Positions 18,692 through 28,400 of a DNA stretch of 64,000 nucleotides are shown here, piece by piece (position 1 is the stretch's first letter; each line of letters opens with the position of its first letter). Position numbers and translations under genes: made by a program. Below the pieces are notes generated by a model, which worked only from the letters and a program-made list of their open reading frames with translations, was not told the DNA's origin and did not search any database. Source of the DNA: Prochlorococcus marinus str. MIT 0918 (GTDB lineage: Bacteria; Cyanobacteriota; Cyanobacteriia; PCC-6307; Cyanobiaceae). Location: the NCBI RefSeq assembly GCF_027359415.1, contig NZ_CP114780.1:1054001-1118000 (forward strand), read 5' to 3'.

Positions 18692-19852
18692 ATGGAAAAA
18701 ACCAATTCAATTAATTCAGAACTAAATTCAGATGACCTAGAAAGGTATTCTAGGCATCTTGTTCTTCCAGAAATAGGTCGTAAAGGACAAGAAAAATTAA
18801 AAAGTAGTTCTGTTTTATGTATTGGATGTGGCGGACTTGGTTCTCCATTATTAATGTACCTTTCAGCAGCTGGTGTAGGCCATATTGGTCTTGTTGATTC
18901 TGATTTAGTAGAAAAATCAAATCTTCAAAGACAAATCATTCATGGATCAGATTGGATTGGAAAAGAAAAGACTTTTTCGGCAAAATCGCGAATTCATTTA
19001 ATCAATCCAAATTGTAAAGTTACCATATATAATACTATTCTTGATCAAGACAATGCTTTAAAAATTATAGATCCATATGATGTTATTTGTGATTGCACAG
19101 ATAATTTTAAAAGTCGATATTTAATTAATGATGCCAGTGTCATTCTTGGGAAACCAAATATTTATGGTGCAATTCAAAGATTTGAAGGACATTCAACAGT
19201 ATTTAACTTAACCAAAGATAGCCCTAATCTTAGAGATTTTCTCCCTAGCCCACCACCAAATAATTTATTACCATCATGTAGTGAAGCAGGTGTCTTAGGA
19301 ATACTTCCAGGCATAATAGGATTAATCCAAGCTACAGAAACTATTAAGATTATTACTAATATAGGTGAGCCATTAGATGGAAGAATAGTAATATTTGATG
19401 CCTTAAGGATGAAATTTAAGGAACTAACATTATATAAAGATAATACAAGAAAGCCTATAAAAAAACTAAGCGAATATAAAGAAATGGATATCAATCTTAA
19501 ACATAATCAAGGTGAATCTGTAGATTTTATAATTGAAAGAGTCTCAGCAAAAGAGCTCAAACATCAACTGAAAATAAATCCTAGTAAGATTCTTCTAGTT
19601 GATGTCAGAACAGATCATGAATTCCAATTAAATTCTATTAAAGAATCTACTTTAATACCACTAGAAAATATTAGAAATGGAAAAGATATTGAAAAAATTA
19701 AAAAGCTTTCGGCTAAGAAAAAAATCTATATTTACTGCGAGAAAGGAACAAGATCGATAAAAGCTATTCTCTTATTAAAAAGATATGGGATAAATGCGAT
19801 AAATGTTGATGGAGGTATTTCAGCATGGAGCAAAGAGGAATTTCCTAATTAA
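18692..19852 (+). CDS. moeB: MoeB/ThiF-type adenylyltransferase with C-terminal rhodanese domain
   Basis: The 386-aa product joins an E1-like adenylation domain (residues 1 to about 265: GCGGLGSPLLMYLSAAGVGH, then CDCTDNFKSRYLINDA) to a rhodanese domain (about 280-386) with active-site IYCEKGTRS. Such proteins activate and sulfurate ubiquitin-like carriers such as MoaD, ThiS or CysO. The usual zinc-binding CxxC pairs are absent (PNLRDFLPSPPP where PCYRCLFP is common), which I believe is general in cyanobacteria. It overlaps cobO convergently by 4 nt. Confidence 0.88.
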   Translation: MEKTNSINSELNSDDLERYSRHLVLPEIGRKGQEKLKSSSVLCIGCGGLGSPLLMYLSAAGVGHIGLVDSDLVEKSNLQRQIIHGSDWIGKEKTFSAKSRIHLINPNCKVTIYNTILDQDNALKIIDPYDVICDCTDNFKSRYLINDASVILGKPNIYGAIQRFEGHSTVFNLTKDSPNLRDFLPSPPPNNLLPSCSEAGVLGILPGIIGLIQATETIKIITNIGEPLDGRIVIFDALRMKFKELTLYKDNTRKPIKKLSEYKEMDINLKHNQGESVDFIIERVSAKELKHQLKINPSKILLVDVRTDHEFQLNSIKESTLIPLENIRNGKDIEKIKKLSAKKKIYIYCEKGTRSIKAILLLKRYGINAINVDGGISAWSKEEFPN

Positions 19853-21054
19853 TAATCTACTCCTTTTTTAAGATGAACTCCTTTTTCTGCATAATGTTTA
19901 TGGCAAACCATCTCAGAATGTACACTTGCTAAATCAAAATAAGGAGGGTGATTTTTACACCGACCTGTAATAATGACTTCTGTTTCAGTGGGTTTACGAA
20001 GTAAGGTTTCTACAATGGGTTCAACAGGAATAAGCTCTAAATCAACTGTAGGGTTAAGCTCATCCAAAATCACTGTTTTATAAAGACCACTACTAATAGC
20101 AGCTCTAGCAATTTCCCAAGCTCGTTCTGCTTCAACATAGTCAATTGACTGTTGCTGGCCTCGCCAAACAATAGCATCCCTACCTGAACGAAGATGATCA
20201 ACTAAATGAGGATAACTTTCACGAAGAGCTGCAATTGCAGCATCTTCTGTATATCCATTCCCTCCTTTAAGCCATTGCAAAATTAAAACTCTATGACTTT
20301 TATCTTGGCTAATGCCTTTACCAATAGCCTGCAAAGCCTTACCTAAAGCACTAGTGGACTTACCTTTACCTTCACCTGTATAAATTTCTATACCACCAAT
20401 TAAACTCGGTGGAGAATGTTCTAATTCATTAGCTTTTGGTCTGCGATGAGCTCTCATTTCAGAATGTAATTCTGCTATTTGAATTAGAGGTTGGGGGGCA
20501 GCACGGCCTGTAACAATAATCTCCATGCCATCAGGCCTAGAAGCAATAGTTTGGACAACCTCTGCCACCGGAAGCAATCCTAAATCTAGAACAGGATTCA
20601 ACTCATCTAGAACAACTACTGAGTAAAGAGCACTCGCTATTGCTCCTTTTGCTATATCCCAACCTCGTTTTGCTTCGCTTTTGTCAAAAGCAATTGATTC
20701 TTCTGCAGTAAAAAAGTCTCCTCTCCCTGTTCGAACCTGATCAATTAAATGCGGAAACCCCTGTTGTAATGCCTCTATAGCAGGATCTTCGTCATAAGAT
20801 CTGCCAGGACCTTTAAGAAACCTAAGAAGTAAAACTCTGGTTCTTCTTTTTTCACAAATTCCTAAGCCAATAGTTCTTAAAACAACTCCTAATGCGGCCT
20901 GACTCTTTCCCTTCCCCTCACCATCATAAATATGTAATTGGCCATGAATCCTTTCTTTGCTATGAGCAGCTGTAACTATCCCTATAGAATTCTTACTCTT
21001 ACGAGAAGAAGAATGCTGTTGAGATGAATCCTTCAAATGGTTATTATTTGACAC
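19849..21054 (-). CDS. cobO: Tandem-domain cob(I)alamin adenosyltransferase, CobO/BtuR type
   Basis: CobO adenosylates the corrinoid during coenzyme B12 synthesis. The 401-aa protein contains two full CobO-like units in a row. The first has P-loop GEGKGKSQAALGV (from residue 45) and VVLDELNPVLDLGLL; the second has GEGKGKSTSALGK (around residue 230) and VILDELNPTVDLELI. A single CobO is usually about 200 aa. The halves are clearly homologous but diverged. A polar, Ser-rich segment of about 35 residues leads the protein. Confidence 0.88.
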   Translation of the reverse strand: MSNNNHLKDSSQQHSSSRKSKNSIGIVTAAHSKERIHGQLHIYDGEGKGKSQAALGVVLRTIGLGICEKRRTRVLLLRFLKGPGRSYDEDPAIEALQQGFPHLIDQVRTGRGDFFTAEESIAFDKSEAKRGWDIAKGAIASALYSVVVLDELNPVLDLGLLPVAEVVQTIASRPDGMEIIVTGRAAPQPLIQIAELHSEMRAHRRPKANELEHSPPSLIGGIEIYTGEGKGKSTSALGKALQAIGKGISQDKSHRVLILQWLKGGNGYTEDAAIAALRESYPHLVDHLRSGRDAIVWRGQQQSIDYVEAERAWEIARAAISSGLYKTVILDELNPTVDLELIPVEPIVETLLRKPTETEVIITGRCKNHPPYFDLASVHSEMVCHKHYAEKGVHLKKGVDY

Positions 21055-21127
21055 CTGTGAATAATTCCATCATAAAAGAGGTTAACTAATGCATGTATTG
21101 AAGATAATCTTCAATAGGGCTTAAATC

Positions 21128-21976
21128 ATGATGCTTAAGCTACAAGATCACCTTAAAAAGTCAAACCTTCAACAACTGAATCTCTTAAGAGATTTCATTA
21201 AAAGCTATAAAAAAGCTTGTGTTGCTTATTCAGGAGGTGTCGATAGTTCTTTGATTGCTGCAATTGCTCAAGAACAATTAAATACTAATGCTATTGCAAT
21301 TACAGGTGTATCTCCTTCATTAGCCCCATATCTACGAAAAGAAGCTCGCCAACAAGCAAAGTGGATCGGTATAAAACATAAAGAATGTCAAACACATGAG
21401 CTAGAGAATCCTAACTACAGTAATAATCCAAGCAATCGATGTTTTGCATGTAAAAACGAACTTCATACTCATTTATCGCAAATTGCTAAAACTTTTAAAG
21501 GAGCAAAAGTAATAGATGGAGTTAATTTAGATGACCTAGGGGATTATAGACCTGGTATTGAAGCTGCTCGTCTAGCAGGCGTAGGTTCTCCTCTAGCAGA
21601 ACTAAAAATCAACAAACAATCCATTCGAGAAATATCAAAAGCACTTGGCTTCCCTTGGTGGGACAAACCTTCACAACCTTGTTTAGCATCTCGCTTCCCC
21701 TATGGAGACACTATTAGTTCCGAAAGGCTACAACAAGTAGCCAAAGCAGAGCAATGGTTAATTGAAAAAGGTTTCAGAAATGTAAGAGTAAGAATTCAAG
21801 GTTTTGCAGGCAGAATAGAAATACCCTCTGAGCAAATTGATGAATTAATATTAAAATTAAATCGTGAAGAACTTATCGACTATTTTTCATCGATCGGATT
21901 TACGTCAATTAGTATTGATCTTGAAGGATTAGTTAGTGGAAAATTAAATAGAGATAAGAATTATTTTAAAAATTAA
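21128..21976 (+). CDS. larE: LarE-type ATP-dependent sulfur transferase
   Basis: LarE gives sulfur to the nickel-pincer nucleotide, the cofactor of lactate racemase LarA. The 282-aa product has a PP-loop SGGVDSS at 35-41 and the family motif QPCLASRFPYG, whose Cys185 corresponds to the sacrificial cysteine of the Lactobacillus enzyme. An extra CxxC pair is present (Cys105, Cys108). No larA, larB or larC lies in the window, so the physiological substrate is unclear. It converges on speD. Confidence 0.88.
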   Translation: MMLKLQDHLKKSNLQQLNLLRDFIKSYKKACVAYSGGVDSSLIAAIAQEQLNTNAIAITGVSPSLAPYLRKEARQQAKWIGIKHKECQTHELENPNYSNNPSNRCFACKNELHTHLSQIAKTFKGAKVIDGVNLDDLGDYRPGIEAARLAGVGSPLAELKINKQSIREISKALGFPWWDKPSQPCLASRFPYGDTISSERLQQVAKAEQWLIEKGFRNVRVRIQGFAGRIEIPSEQIDELILKLNREELIDYFSSIGFTSISIDLEGLVSGKLNRDKNYFKN

Positions 21977-21993
21977 TTTACCAATAGAAACTA

Positions 21994-22422
21994 TTATTTG
22001 GAGTAAGGATATCTTGGAATAATATTCACTTTCTTAGGAGTATTTCTGATAAAACTTTTTAAATCATGATTACTTGCACCTAGCTCTTTAACTAAAAACT
22101 CACAAGCTTTTTCAGGAAGAGTTTCTTGACCACAAGTAAATACATCAATTGCTGCATATTTAATTTCTGGCCAAGTATGAATAGAAAGATGGGATTCTGC
22201 TAAAAGCGCTAAACCTGTAACACCTTGTGGGTGAAACTTATGAGTAATCATATTTAACAATTTTGCCCCTGCAACTTGCGCAGCTAGCATCAAACTGGTT
22301 CTAATAAACAATTCATCATTCAACCGTGACGAGTCGCAATGGAACAACTCAAGCATACAATGCTTTCCATGCATTTCATCTGGGCCAACATGAGAGTCTT
22401 CTATTAGGTTCTTATATGACAT
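21994..22422 (-). CDS. speD: S-adenosylmethionine decarboxylase proenzyme (polyamine synthesis)
   Basis: This small pyruvoyl enzyme makes decarboxylated SAM for spermidine. The 142-aa product has the self-cleavage site [13 protein letters not shown], where the Ser becomes the pyruvoyl group, and the downstream [12 protein letters not shown] 22422 is preferred over a TTG one codon upstream. It is 18 nt from the convergent larE and downstream of recF on the same strand. Confidence 0.94.
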   Translation of the reverse strand: MSYKNLIEDSHVGPDEMHGKHCMLELFHCDSSRLNDELFIRTSLMLAAQVAGAKLLNMITHKFHPQGVTGLALLAESHLSIHTWPEIKYAAIDVFTCGQETLPEKACEFLVKELGASNHDLKSFIRNTPKKVNIIPRYPYSK

Positions 22423-22481
22423 CAAGCTTGATACGTAGCAATAGAGTTGGATTAATAATCAGATATTAAACCGTAATTAGA

Positions 22482-23603
22482 CTACATGAGTTCCCATACT
22501 CCTTTCTGTTGATCATGTAGATCTATCAACTGAGAGTTTTTGGTCCAATCACCTTCAAAAGCATTTATGTGAGTAGCACTAATTAAACATTGATGATCTT
22601 CTCCTACTGCTTCCAAAAGCAACAGTTGCCTCATAGGATCCAATTCTGCAAAAACATCATCTAAAACTAACAAAGGAGGCTGATTATAAATGTCTCTAAC
22701 CAGTTCTAATTCTGCCAATTTTAAAGCTAAAACAAGAGTTCTCTGCTGACCAGCCGAGCCAAATTTACGTGCTGGCAGACCATTAATTAAAAAACACACT
22801 TCATCCCGATGCGGTCCGACTTTACAAAGTCCTAACTTCTCTTCATTTGGCCTTTGTTCTAAAAGCTGCTTTTCAATCAATGTTCTCCATATAAATTCTT
22901 CCTCTTCCCCTTCCAACAAACTCCCTGGCAGATACTTTAATTCTAAAGATTCTCGCTCCTTACTAAGTTTTTTTTGCCACCTTAATGCATGAGGCTCCAA
23001 ATGCTTAAGTGCTCTACTCCGACGACGATGAATGCGGGTACTCACTAATGCCATCTGAGAATCAAAAGTATCTAATAAGGCATGATGATCTGAATATGAA
23101 ACATCATTCCTTTGCCTCCATAATTGATTTCTTTGACGTAATAACCTATTAAATCGAGTTATTAAGTCTCCATAAATCGGTTCAAGTTGCTGAATAACTC
23201 TGTCCAGCCAATTTCTTCGAAGAGAAGGTTCTCCGCGAACCAAAGCTAAATCAAAGGTACTAAAACCAACACATTTAATAGTTCCCAATAAATCTAACTG
23301 TCGAGATAATAATTTCCCATTCCTATATGCTTTTCTTGCTCCACTATTTTGAAATTGCAATTCAATTTTCTCCTCATCGCTAGTAATAGCTCGAATGAAT
23401 GAACTATCTTGCCCCCAAGAAATCAAATCCTTATCATTACTACAACGATGTGAACGTAAACTACCCAATAATTCAACTGATTCTAAAAGGTTCGATTTAC
23501 CTGATCCATTAGGACCAATCACCAAAAGGCGTTGTTCAGTTAATTTCAGCCGTAGCCGTTTGTAACTGCGGAAATGTTGTAGTTCTAGTTGATGAAGGAT
23601 AAT
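22482..23603 (-). CDS. recF: DNA replication/repair protein RecF, apparent AUU start
   Basis: RecF loads RecA at gaps and resumes stalled forks. Walker A is [14 protein letters not shown], and the ABC signature and Walker B occur as [18 protein letters not shown] and [14 protein letters not shown]. The first ATG/GTG/TTG in frame is a TTG at 23525, right before Walker A, which would delete the first beta strands. The conserved N-terminus ([19 protein letters not shown]) is intact upstream. It begins with ATT at 23601-23603, 10 nt after AAAGGAG, and an in-frame TAA sits five codons before it. I therefore place the start at ATT, giving 373 aa. Confidence 0.85.
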   Translation of the reverse strand: MILHQLELQHFRSYKRLRLKLTEQRLLVIGPNGSGKSNLLESVELLGSLRSHRCSNDKDLISWGQDSSFIRAITSDEEKIELQFQNSGARKAYRNGKLLSRQLDLLGTIKCVGFSTFDLALVRGEPSLRRNWLDRVIQQLEPIYGDLITRFNRLLRQRNQLWRQRNDVSYSDHHALLDTFDSQMALVSTRIHRRRSRALKHLEPHALRWQKKLSKERESLELKYLPGSLLEGEEEEFIWRTLIEKQLLEQRPNEEKLGLCKVGPHRDEVCFLINGLPARKFGSAGQQRTLVLALKLAELELVRDIYNQPPLLVLDDVFAELDPMRQLLLLEAVGEDHQCLISATHINAFEGDWTKNSQLIDLHDQQKGVWELM

Positions 23604-23680
23604 CTTTCTTTTGCTCCTTTAGCTAAGCTAGGTGTATTGAGACTCTAATAGGTCTCATGATTGGCAGACAGCCAATTAGT

Positions 23681-23754
23681 GGGCATGTAGCTCAGTTGGA
23701 TAGAGCATCAGATTCCGGTTCTGAGAGTCGGGGGTTCGAGTCCCTCCATGCTCG
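23681..23754 (+). tRNA. tRNA-Arg (anticodon CCG)
   Basis: The cloverleaf is complete: acceptor GGGCATG/CATGCTC (one G-U), D arm GCTC/GAGC, anticodon stem TCAGA/TCTGA with loop TTCCGGT, and T arm GGGGG...TCCCT around TTCGAG. Anticodon CCG reads the rare codon CGG. It lies between the divergent recF gene and the GNAT gene, both on the other strand. Short hairpins of 5-6 bp lie just upstream (about 23640-23678). Confidence 0.96.
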
Positions 23755-23772
23755 TAAAAAGATATTTATCAA

Positions 23773-24222
23773 TTAAATTTTATAAGCCATTGTTCTTATC
23801 CCACCTGGATCAATAATAAATCCTGAATCTTCCAATAATTGAATCGCCATAGATGGTGATGCAATTGAAATACTGCATCCAGGCAAATTTTTGCGAATAA
23901 TTGACAATGCACTATTAATTAAAAAGGCTAACAAGTGATGTTGATTCTTACCTGGTTCAGCTACAAGGTCCCAAAGATTAGCATTTAACCCCTGATCAGT
24001 AGTGATCCTAACGAATCCTGACAATTTCAAAGTCTTTTCTTGCAATATAGACAAGTTACAAAAACTATTATCAAAGGCTTTGCCTAATTTTTTAGGCGAA
24101 TAAATGTCTGCATTACATTTATAAAGTAAACGATTCAGCTCCTTAGGCGAAGGAGGCTGTTCCTTTTCCAAAAGAAAGCCTAAAGGAAGTTGGTAAGATT
24201 TTGTATTATGAAATGTAAACAA
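23773..24222 (-). CDS. GNAT-family N-acetyltransferase-like protein
   Basis: The 149-aa product fits a GNAT fold. Strand 4/5 is LSGFVRITTDQGLNANLWDL, followed by VAEPGKNQHHLLAFLINSAL as the acetyl-CoA binding turn and helix, and the C-terminal AIQLLEDSGFI. The acyl acceptor is unknown. It starts 3 nt after the ppc stop on the same strand, so it is probably the last gene of gshA-ppc-GNAT. Confidence 0.8.
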   Translation of the reverse strand: MFTFHNTKSYQLPLGFLLEKEQPPSPKELNRLLYKCNADIYSPKKLGKAFDNSFCNLSILQEKTLKLSGFVRITTDQGLNANLWDLVAEPGKNQHHLLAFLINSALSIIRKNLPGCSISIASPSMAIQLLEDSGFIIDPGGIRTMAYKI

Positions 24223-24225
24223 AAT

Positions 24226-27200
24226 TTAACCTGTATTTCTCATACCTGCTGCAATGCCATTGATAGTTAATAAGGCTCCTCTAAGTAACTCACTACGACT
24301 ATAAGTACGTTCAGAATCCCCTTGTGTTAATAACGTCTCACTAATTGGTGGCTGACGATTTTGATCACGAAGCCTGCGTAATAATGCAACTTGAATAAAG
24401 CCTAAAGGTACTATTGTTCGATTTCTTAAGCCAACGGACAATTGCAATGCAGGATCAGCACTTAATAATCTTGATTTGCCAGTTATTTCTAAGACTAACT
24501 TTTTTGTTAATTGATATTCTTTAGCAATGATTTCAAAAATCACTTTAAAAGCTGCTCGATTTTGATCACTACCCAAACTAGTCATATAATGGTGGGCTAC
24601 CTGCAAGTCAACCTTAGAAAGAGTCATCTCGACTTTAGAAATTAACATGCGAAAAAATGGCCAACGCTGATGCAGCATTCTTAATAATTCAATTTGTTCT
24701 GGGGAAGTATTAAGCTCTTCTTCTAAAGCTGTCCCAACTCCAAACCAACTAGGCAAAAGAAAGCGACTTTGTGTCCAACCAAAGACCCATGGAATAGCTC
24801 GCAAACTAGAAAGATCTTTAGCACCTGCTTTTCTTCTTGCAGGACGACTAGATATTTGTAATTTACTAATTTCTTCTATTGGTGTTACCTCTTGAAAAAA
24901 GGCAACAAGATCTGGATTGTCATGAACAAGTGCACGATAATGCTGCCTTGAGCGTGCAGCCAAACGACTCATTAACTGATTCCACTTAGGTGTAGCATCT
25001 AATTGATTGGTTACTAAGCTATTCTGAAGAACAGCAGTTGTTACAGTCTCAAGATTATATAATGCAAGTTCAGGAAGACTATATTTAGAAGCAAGAACTT
25101 CTCCTTGCTCAGTAATTTTTATTCGGCCTTTTAAAGTACCACTTGGCTGAGCAAGTATTGCTTGATACGCAGGTCCTCCTCCTCTCCCAACAGACCCACC
25201 TCGACCATGAAATATGCGCAACGCAATACCATTATTACTAGCAAGGTTTTGGAGAGCAATCTGAGCTTGATGAATTTCCCAATTACTTGATAAAAACCCA
25301 GAATCTTTATTGCTATCTGAATAGCCAAGCATAAGCTCTTGCAATGGCAAGAGCTTTTCACCTACTCGAGGCATAGATTTCCTATATATCTTCAAATTGA
25401 AAAGCTCCTCCATCACAGATGGTGCATGTTGAAGATCTTCTACAGTCTCAAATAATGGAACAACCAAAAAGTCAAAGGTTGCTGACTCTAAAGCAATGTC
25501 GACAAGTCCAGTCTCTTTAGCCAATAAGAGAACTTCCAATAAATCAGAAACTGTATGACTCATCGAAATCACATAGGAACGACATATACGACTTCCAAAT
25601 TCTTTCTGCAAACGATCAAGCATTCTAAATACAGAAAATGTTTCTTGAGTCGCTGGCGACCATCTAACTCCAGAAGGAATTAATGGTCTTAATGTTTGCA
25701 ACTCCTCCTTTAACCAGTCCACTTTTTCCTCTTCTGTCATATCTGAATAAGACCTAGACAGATTCAAGTATTTAGTTAATTCATCTATTGCGTCACTATG
25801 CCTAATACTTTCCTGTCGTATATCAAGACTCGCAAGAGAAAAACCAAAAATATGAACCTGAGTTAAAAGAGTATCAAGATGTTCACAGCTCAAATTAGTT
25901 GCAACCAAGCTATCCCTAATAAGTTCCAGATCATTTCTAAATTCATCAATGGAACAATAATGGAGGCCTTCAAAAGACTGATTTAAATTATTTGATGAAT
26001 TCGTTCTTTCTAAAGATGTCTCCCAACCAACATCAGCTAGTTCTTGATTTCGTTCTTGGGTAAAACGTAGTCTCTCAAGAGTATAACTAAGTTTTAATCT
26101 ATAAGGCTCTAATCTATATCTAGCTGCTCTTTCTTCATACACATTGGGAAATCTTACTCTATCCATCTCTAAAGATTCCAGCAATTGAGAACTAACTTGA
26201 CTCCATTGCATAGAAATACTCAATTGATCTCTTAATTCTTGAACCGAATGAATATAACGCTCCAACATCAATTGCCTCTGATAACAAGCTGTGCGCCAGG
26301 TAATCTCAGGAGTTACAGATGGATTTCCATCTCTATCAGAACCGACCCAAGAACCAAATGTACAAAATGCTTCTTGAGGAACATCTACATCTGGATAATG
26401 AGTTGATAAAGCAGAGCAAAGTCGGCGACGCAATTGTGGCATTGCATCAAATAAAACTTGTTGAAAGTAATGCAATGCATAATCAACTTCATCCAATACA
26501 GTTGGCTTGAATTGATGTAATTCATCAGTACGCCACCAGAGTCTTATTTCTTCCTCGAGATGTAATCGAAGACTATCCCTATCAGATGCTGCAATTATTT
26601 GATCTGACTGTAGTTGTTGCAACAAACTAGCCACACGTCTTTGTTTATGCCGAACTGTATGCCTCACAATTTCTGTTGGATGTGCTGTAAAGACTAGGCG
26701 TATATCCATTTCTCTTAATAAATCTTCCAGTTGGCCAGGAGGTACATTTAGATGCCGAAGCCGATCAAACAATTCACTAAAAGTCGCTGGGGCTGATTGA
26801 CTGGCTAAAGGAGGTTCAAAAGGATCTATGCTCCTAGTATTTTTTTCCGTTTTTCCACTGCTAATGCTTTGTAAATAACTGTCTTCCTCAATTCTTTGTT
26901 CAAGAATATTAACCAATTGAAAATAAAGCGAAAATGCTCTTGCTGCAGAAATGGCTTCTGCTAAATCCATTTCACTAATCAAATTGACAATCTCATTGAT
27001 TTGATTAGTTACTTCTCCACCTTTTACAAAACTAGGATTACTAAATTTTTTAAGTTGCAGAAGCCTTTCAGCCTGCTCTAGAGGACACTCACTACGAACA
27101 ACGGTTTCCCATAGGTCTTCAACTAATTCCAAACGCTCCTTTAATAATCTTCCAGAAAAATGATCAGCTAAAATCTGATTAGAATCATTCTGAGCAGAGG

Positions 27201-27255
27201 CTTGAGAATCCGCTTTAATTGATAAATTGTCTTTAGTCGATTTAGTCATAATCAT
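24226..27255 (-). CDS. ppc: Phosphoenolpyruvate carboxylase
   Basis: PEP carboxylase fixes bicarbonate onto PEP to make oxaloacetate, the main anaplerotic step in cyanobacteria with their modified TCA cycle. The 1009-aa product has the catalytic His motif [18 protein letters not shown], the Gly-rich loop [14 protein letters not shown] and the C-terminal [13 protein letters not shown]. The ATG at 27255 overlaps the gshA TGA (ATGA), indicating coupling; a second ATG two codons later is also possible. Confidence 0.98.
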   Translation of the reverse strand: MIMTKSTKDNLSIKADSQASAQNDSNQILADHFSGRLLKERLELVEDLWETVVRSECPLEQAERLLQLKKFSNPSFVKGGEVTNQINEIVNLISEMDLAEAISAARAFSLYFQLVNILEQRIEEDSYLQSISSGKTEKNTRSIDPFEPPLASQSAPATFSELFDRLRHLNVPPGQLEDLLREMDIRLVFTAHPTEIVRHTVRHKQRRVASLLQQLQSDQIIAASDRDSLRLHLEEEIRLWWRTDELHQFKPTVLDEVDYALHYFQQVLFDAMPQLRRRLCSALSTHYPDVDVPQEAFCTFGSWVGSDRDGNPSVTPEITWRTACYQRQLMLERYIHSVQELRDQLSISMQWSQVSSQLLESLEMDRVRFPNVYEERAARYRLEPYRLKLSYTLERLRFTQERNQELADVGWETSLERTNSSNNLNQSFEGLHYCSIDEFRNDLELIRDSLVATNLSCEHLDTLLTQVHIFGFSLASLDIRQESIRHSDAIDELTKYLNLSRSYSDMTEEEKVDWLKEELQTLRPLIPSGVRWSPATQETFSVFRMLDRLQKEFGSRICRSYVISMSHTVSDLLEVLLLAKETGLVDIALESATFDFLVVPLFETVEDLQHAPSVMEELFNLKIYRKSMPRVGEKLLPLQELMLGYSDSNKDSGFLSSNWEIHQAQIALQNLASNNGIALRIFHGRGGSVGRGGGPAYQAILAQPSGTLKGRIKITEQGEVLASKYSLPELALYNLETVTTAVLQNSLVTNQLDATPKWNQLMSRLAARSRQHYRALVHDNPDLVAFFQEVTPIEEISKLQISSRPARRKAGAKDLSSLRAIPWVFGWTQSRFLLPSWFGVGTALEEELNTSPEQIELLRMLHQRWPFFRMLISKVEMTLSKVDLQVAHHYMTSLGSDQNRAAFKVIFEIIAKEYQLTKKLVLEITGKSRLLSADPALQLSVGLRNRTIVPLGFIQVALLRRLRDQNRQPPISETLLTQGDSERTYSRSELLRGALLTINGIAAGMRNTG

Positions 27256-28397
27256 GGATAATTCACAGAAATACTGTTCACAAAGTTTTCTTTTTCTTCA
27301 GCCTCCATTTCTTGAATAGTTTGTTGCAAAAGATCAGATAAAGAAATTCCATTCGTATAACCATTAAGCCATCTCATTGACTGGTTACCTTTGTTCAGCA
27401 CTTCTTTAATCGGTTCAAGTAAATAGAGCACATTCAGTTCAATTGCTAATGGTGTCACTTCTAAGATTAATTCTTCGATCCAATCACGACAAAAAACCGT
27501 TTTACCTGTCTGCCAATCATGCAATGTTGCATTCAAACTATTCTTTGCTACCTCTTGCTCATTAATATCACTTAAATCAGAAAGTTCATCGGGGGTAAGC
27601 GTACTTCCTTTCAACGGATCTAATTTTTCAGGATTGTTAATTAGGCTAATTACTCTTAATTCAAGCAATGCTGTAATAGCTAAGAGCAAATCACAATTAG
27701 TGATCAAATCGCAAATGCGAAGTTCTAAACGGTTTAATTCATAAGGCCTCCTAACACCATTTGGCCGGACAGCTGTCCACAAATGGCGTTCATTACACAT
27801 AACCCCTTTACCCAATTGGTCTTCTATCCAATCGACATAATGCAAATGATTTAAAAACAAAGGTACTTTGGCTGGCGTTTTGGGAAATTGGTTCCATCTT
27901 TGTGAATGAAAACCTGTTGCAGAGCCATCTAAGAATGGCGAACTTGCACTTAATGCTAAAAAAAGTGCCGCTTCACATCTGACCAAGCGTAAAGCGGAAA
28001 AAATTAAATCTAAATCTTCAATCCCCAAATTGATATGTATGCTAGCTGTAACTACTTTGGTTCCATAATTCAATTCAATAAACTCATGATAAGAATTAGT
28101 CAAATCAGATCTTTCAAAGTTCGAACTATCTCCTAATGACAACGTACTTCCAGGTAAAATAGTTAAATCTTTTTGAGCCAACCATTTCCGCAATCTTCTA
28201 CGAGGTTCTAAAAGTAATTCTTTAATACTTTGATAATTTCTTTCTGGTTTTGTAATATATTCTAAATTCCTTTGATCAGGTTCTTTAACAAAATCAGAGA
28301 AGTTATTAGCAACCTGTTCGGAAACACCTATATGTTTACCTGTGTATAAACCAGTAAATAGTTCAACTTCAAAACCTTTAAGTAAAAATAGATTCAT
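27252..28397 (-). CDS. gshA: Glutamate-cysteine ligase (cyanobacterial type)
   Basis: GshA makes gamma-glutamylcysteine, the first step of glutathione synthesis. The 381-aa product matches the cyanobacterial GCS2-like family: [20 protein letters not shown] at the start, [20 protein letters not shown], and [21 protein letters not shown]-type residues around 215-235. It lies 3 nt after the trpE stop and overlaps ppc by 4 nt, so trpE-gshA-ppc are likely cotranscribed. Confidence 0.92.
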   Translation of the reverse strand: MNLFLLKGFEVELFTGLYTGKHIGVSEQVANNFSDFVKEPDQRNLEYITKPERNYQSIKELLLEPRRRLRKWLAQKDLTILPGSTLSLGDSSNFERSDLTNSYHEFIELNYGTKVVTASIHINLGIEDLDLIFSALRLVRCEAALFLALSASSPFLDGSATGFHSQRWNQFPKTPAKVPLFLNHLHYVDWIEDQLGKGVMCNERHLWTAVRPNGVRRPYELNRLELRICDLITNCDLLLAITALLELRVISLINNPEKLDPLKGSTLTPDELSDLSDINEQEVAKNSLNATLHDWQTGKTVFCRDWIEELILEVTPLAIELNVLYLLEPIKEVLNKGNQSMRWLNGYTNGISLSDLLQQTIQEMEAEEKENFVNSISVNYP

Positions 28398-28400
28398 AAA

